16,521 nt of DNA from Bacteroidales bacterium UBA5219 (GTDB lineage: Bacteria > Bacteroidota > Bacteroidia > Bacteroidales > ML635J-15): assembly GCA_002412425.1 (NCBI GenBank), contig DHVB01000017.1:1-16521 (forward strand). The letters run 5' to 3'. Shown here piece after piece: positions 15,818-16,521 of the stretch. Under the pieces are notes generated by a model. The model was not told the DNA's origin. It saw only the letters and a program-made list of their open reading frames with translations, and made no database searches. How positions within the stretch are numbered: the stretch's first letter is position 1; each line of letters starts with the position of its first letter. A program made the position numbers and the translations under genes.

Positions 15818-16345
15818 TCAATCTTTTTTAATAAGTTCTTGTAAGATTTCTCTGGCTCTTTTTAGCTGCGATCGACTTGTTGCTTCTGAAATTTGCAACA
15901 TTTCTGCAATTTCTGTGTGCTTATATCCTTCGATTACATATAGGTTAAAAACAGTTTTATAACCTATTGATAATTCGTTTACAACTTCCATAATTTCTTT
16001 CGCGCTCATTTGACTTACCACATCATAATCAAAATTATTACTTTGTGGCTCGTAACTATCAACAGGTTCAACTAAACTTCTTCTTTTTTCGTGAAAGAAA
16101 TTAATTGCAGCATTTATTGTAAGCCTTTTTATCCAACCTTCAAAAGAACCTTTAAACTCATAATCATCAATTTTGTTTAGGATTTTTAAGAAACAATTTT
16201 GCAACAAATCTTCTGCCTCTGTTTTGTTTCTAGTATATCTCAAACAAATTCCAAAAATAATTGGCGAATACGTCTTATAAAGTTCATCAAAAGCTTTTTT
16301 TGATCTTTTTTGACATTGCCTTATAAGTTTTTCATTATCGTCCAT
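15818..16345 (-). CDS. ECF-type RNA polymerase sigma factor
   Basis: This 175-residue protein is of usual ECF length. Sigma region 2 covers about 20-88, with A-E-D-L-L-Q-N-C-F (44-52) for core binding and -10 recognition and W-I-K-R-L-T-I-N-A-A (71-80). Region 4 is about 113-170, with the helix-turn-helix T-E-I-A-E-M-L-Q-I-S-E-A-T-S (144-157) for the -35 element. The short linker without regions 1 and 3 is typical. It should direct RNA polymerase to a small regulon, controlled by the protein encoded directly downstream. It starts 58 nt after the stop of the partial T9SS protein, and no terminator lies between, so all three genes may share one transcript. Confidence 0.93.
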   Translation of the reverse strand: MDDNEKLIRQCQKRSKKAFDELYKTYSPIIFGICLRYTRNKTEAEDLLQNCFLKILNKIDDYEFKGSFEGWIKRLTINAAINFFHEKRRSLVEPVDSYEPQSNNFDYDVVSQMSAKEIMEVVNELSIGYKTVFNLYVIEGYKHTEIAEMLQISEATSRSQLKRAREILQELIKKD

Positions 16346-16403
16346 TAATTATTTTCTTCTATATAGACAGTTCTCGAGTGCAAAACGTTGCATGGATTTT
16401 TAA

Positions 16404-16521
16404 TTATTCTCGCATTAAATGCAAAATTCCTTGTTCTTCGTAGATATTTCCATCAAAACCAGTAGCCTTAATCTCATAGTAATACACACCTGGAGATGCT
16501 TTTGAACCTCCATTTATATTT
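16404..16521 (-). CDS. T9SS type B sorting domain protein, C-terminal end only (partial)
   Basis: Only the last 38 residues and the stop (TAA, 16404-16406) are in the window; the gene continues beyond the right edge. The end matches the type B T9SS domain: P-G-V-Y-Y-Y-E-I, then F-D-G-N, then G-I-L-H-L-M-R-E. Aligned without gaps to the last 36 residues of the 549-aa protein it shares 16 identities, including N-G, G-V-Y-Y-Y, G-N and the L-x-L-x-R end. It lies just upstream of the ECF sigma gene on the same strand. What the rest of the protein is cannot be seen. Confidence 0.8.
   Translation of the reverse strand, partial: NINGGSKASPGVYYYEIKATGFDGNIYEEQGILHLMRE

Noticed and set aside
16379..16392. 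Small inverted repeat TGCAA/TTGCA between the partial T9SS gene and the sigma gene
   Set aside because: The stem is only 5 bp with no T tract on either side; it is too weak to call a terminator or attenuator.

Overview
The window is AT-rich, tightly packed bacterial DNA that reads as Bacteroidota. The reasons are: two proteins plus one partial protein ending in gliding-motility/type B type IX secretion (T9SS) sorting domains, SprB-type repeats, an ECF sigma followed directly by an anti-sigma-like membrane protein, promoters of the Bacteroidota type (TTTG near -33, TAnnTTTG near -7), and few Shine-Dalgarno sites. Genus cannot be read from the sequence. No tRNA, rRNA, insertion sequence, phage gene or CRISPR array is visible.

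Layout, left to right. (1) 206-5087: a minus-strand pair, a small secreted protein (178 aa) followed 2 nt later by a 1425-aa secreted repeat protein with SprB-like repeats, PKD domains and a T9SS type B C-terminal domain, closed by a strong hairpin terminator at 206-237. (2) 5268-11770: a minus-strand glycan cluster made of a Wzx/MATE-type flippase, a polyprenyl-phosphate glycosyltransferase (GtrB/ArnC/DPM1 type), a membrane-anchored protein with a duplicated beta-sandwich module and a probable propeller, and a lipoprotein with a GH16-like domain that keeps the E-I-D-F-E catalytic motif. The last three genes overlap or nearly abut (32 nt overlap; 1 nt gap) and so are probably one transcript. 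(3) 11771-11952: a divergent promoter region. (4) 11953-14103, plus strand: an EF-G paralogue whose GTPase site has lost several canonical residues, including the catalytic His. It resembles the Bacteroidota EF-G2 class. A bidirectional terminator follows. (5) 14168-16521, minus strand: the C-terminal end of a T9SS type B protein, then an ECF sigma factor, then a 549-aa single-pass membrane protein with an anti-sigma-like cytoplasmic tail and a T9SS type B sorting domain at its far (periplasmic) end.

The most interesting unit is the last one. The order and domain content suggest a sigma/anti-sigma switch whose sensor arm carries a T9SS recognition signal, next to another T9SS type B protein. 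A simple model is that the state of the secretion machinery, or of a secreted cargo, is reported through this domain to the sigma factor. That is inference from architecture and gene order. The second interest is the EF-G paralogue with a damaged GTPase centre, and the third is the GT2/duplicated-module/GH16 operon, which looks like a small system for making or trimming a surface glycan.
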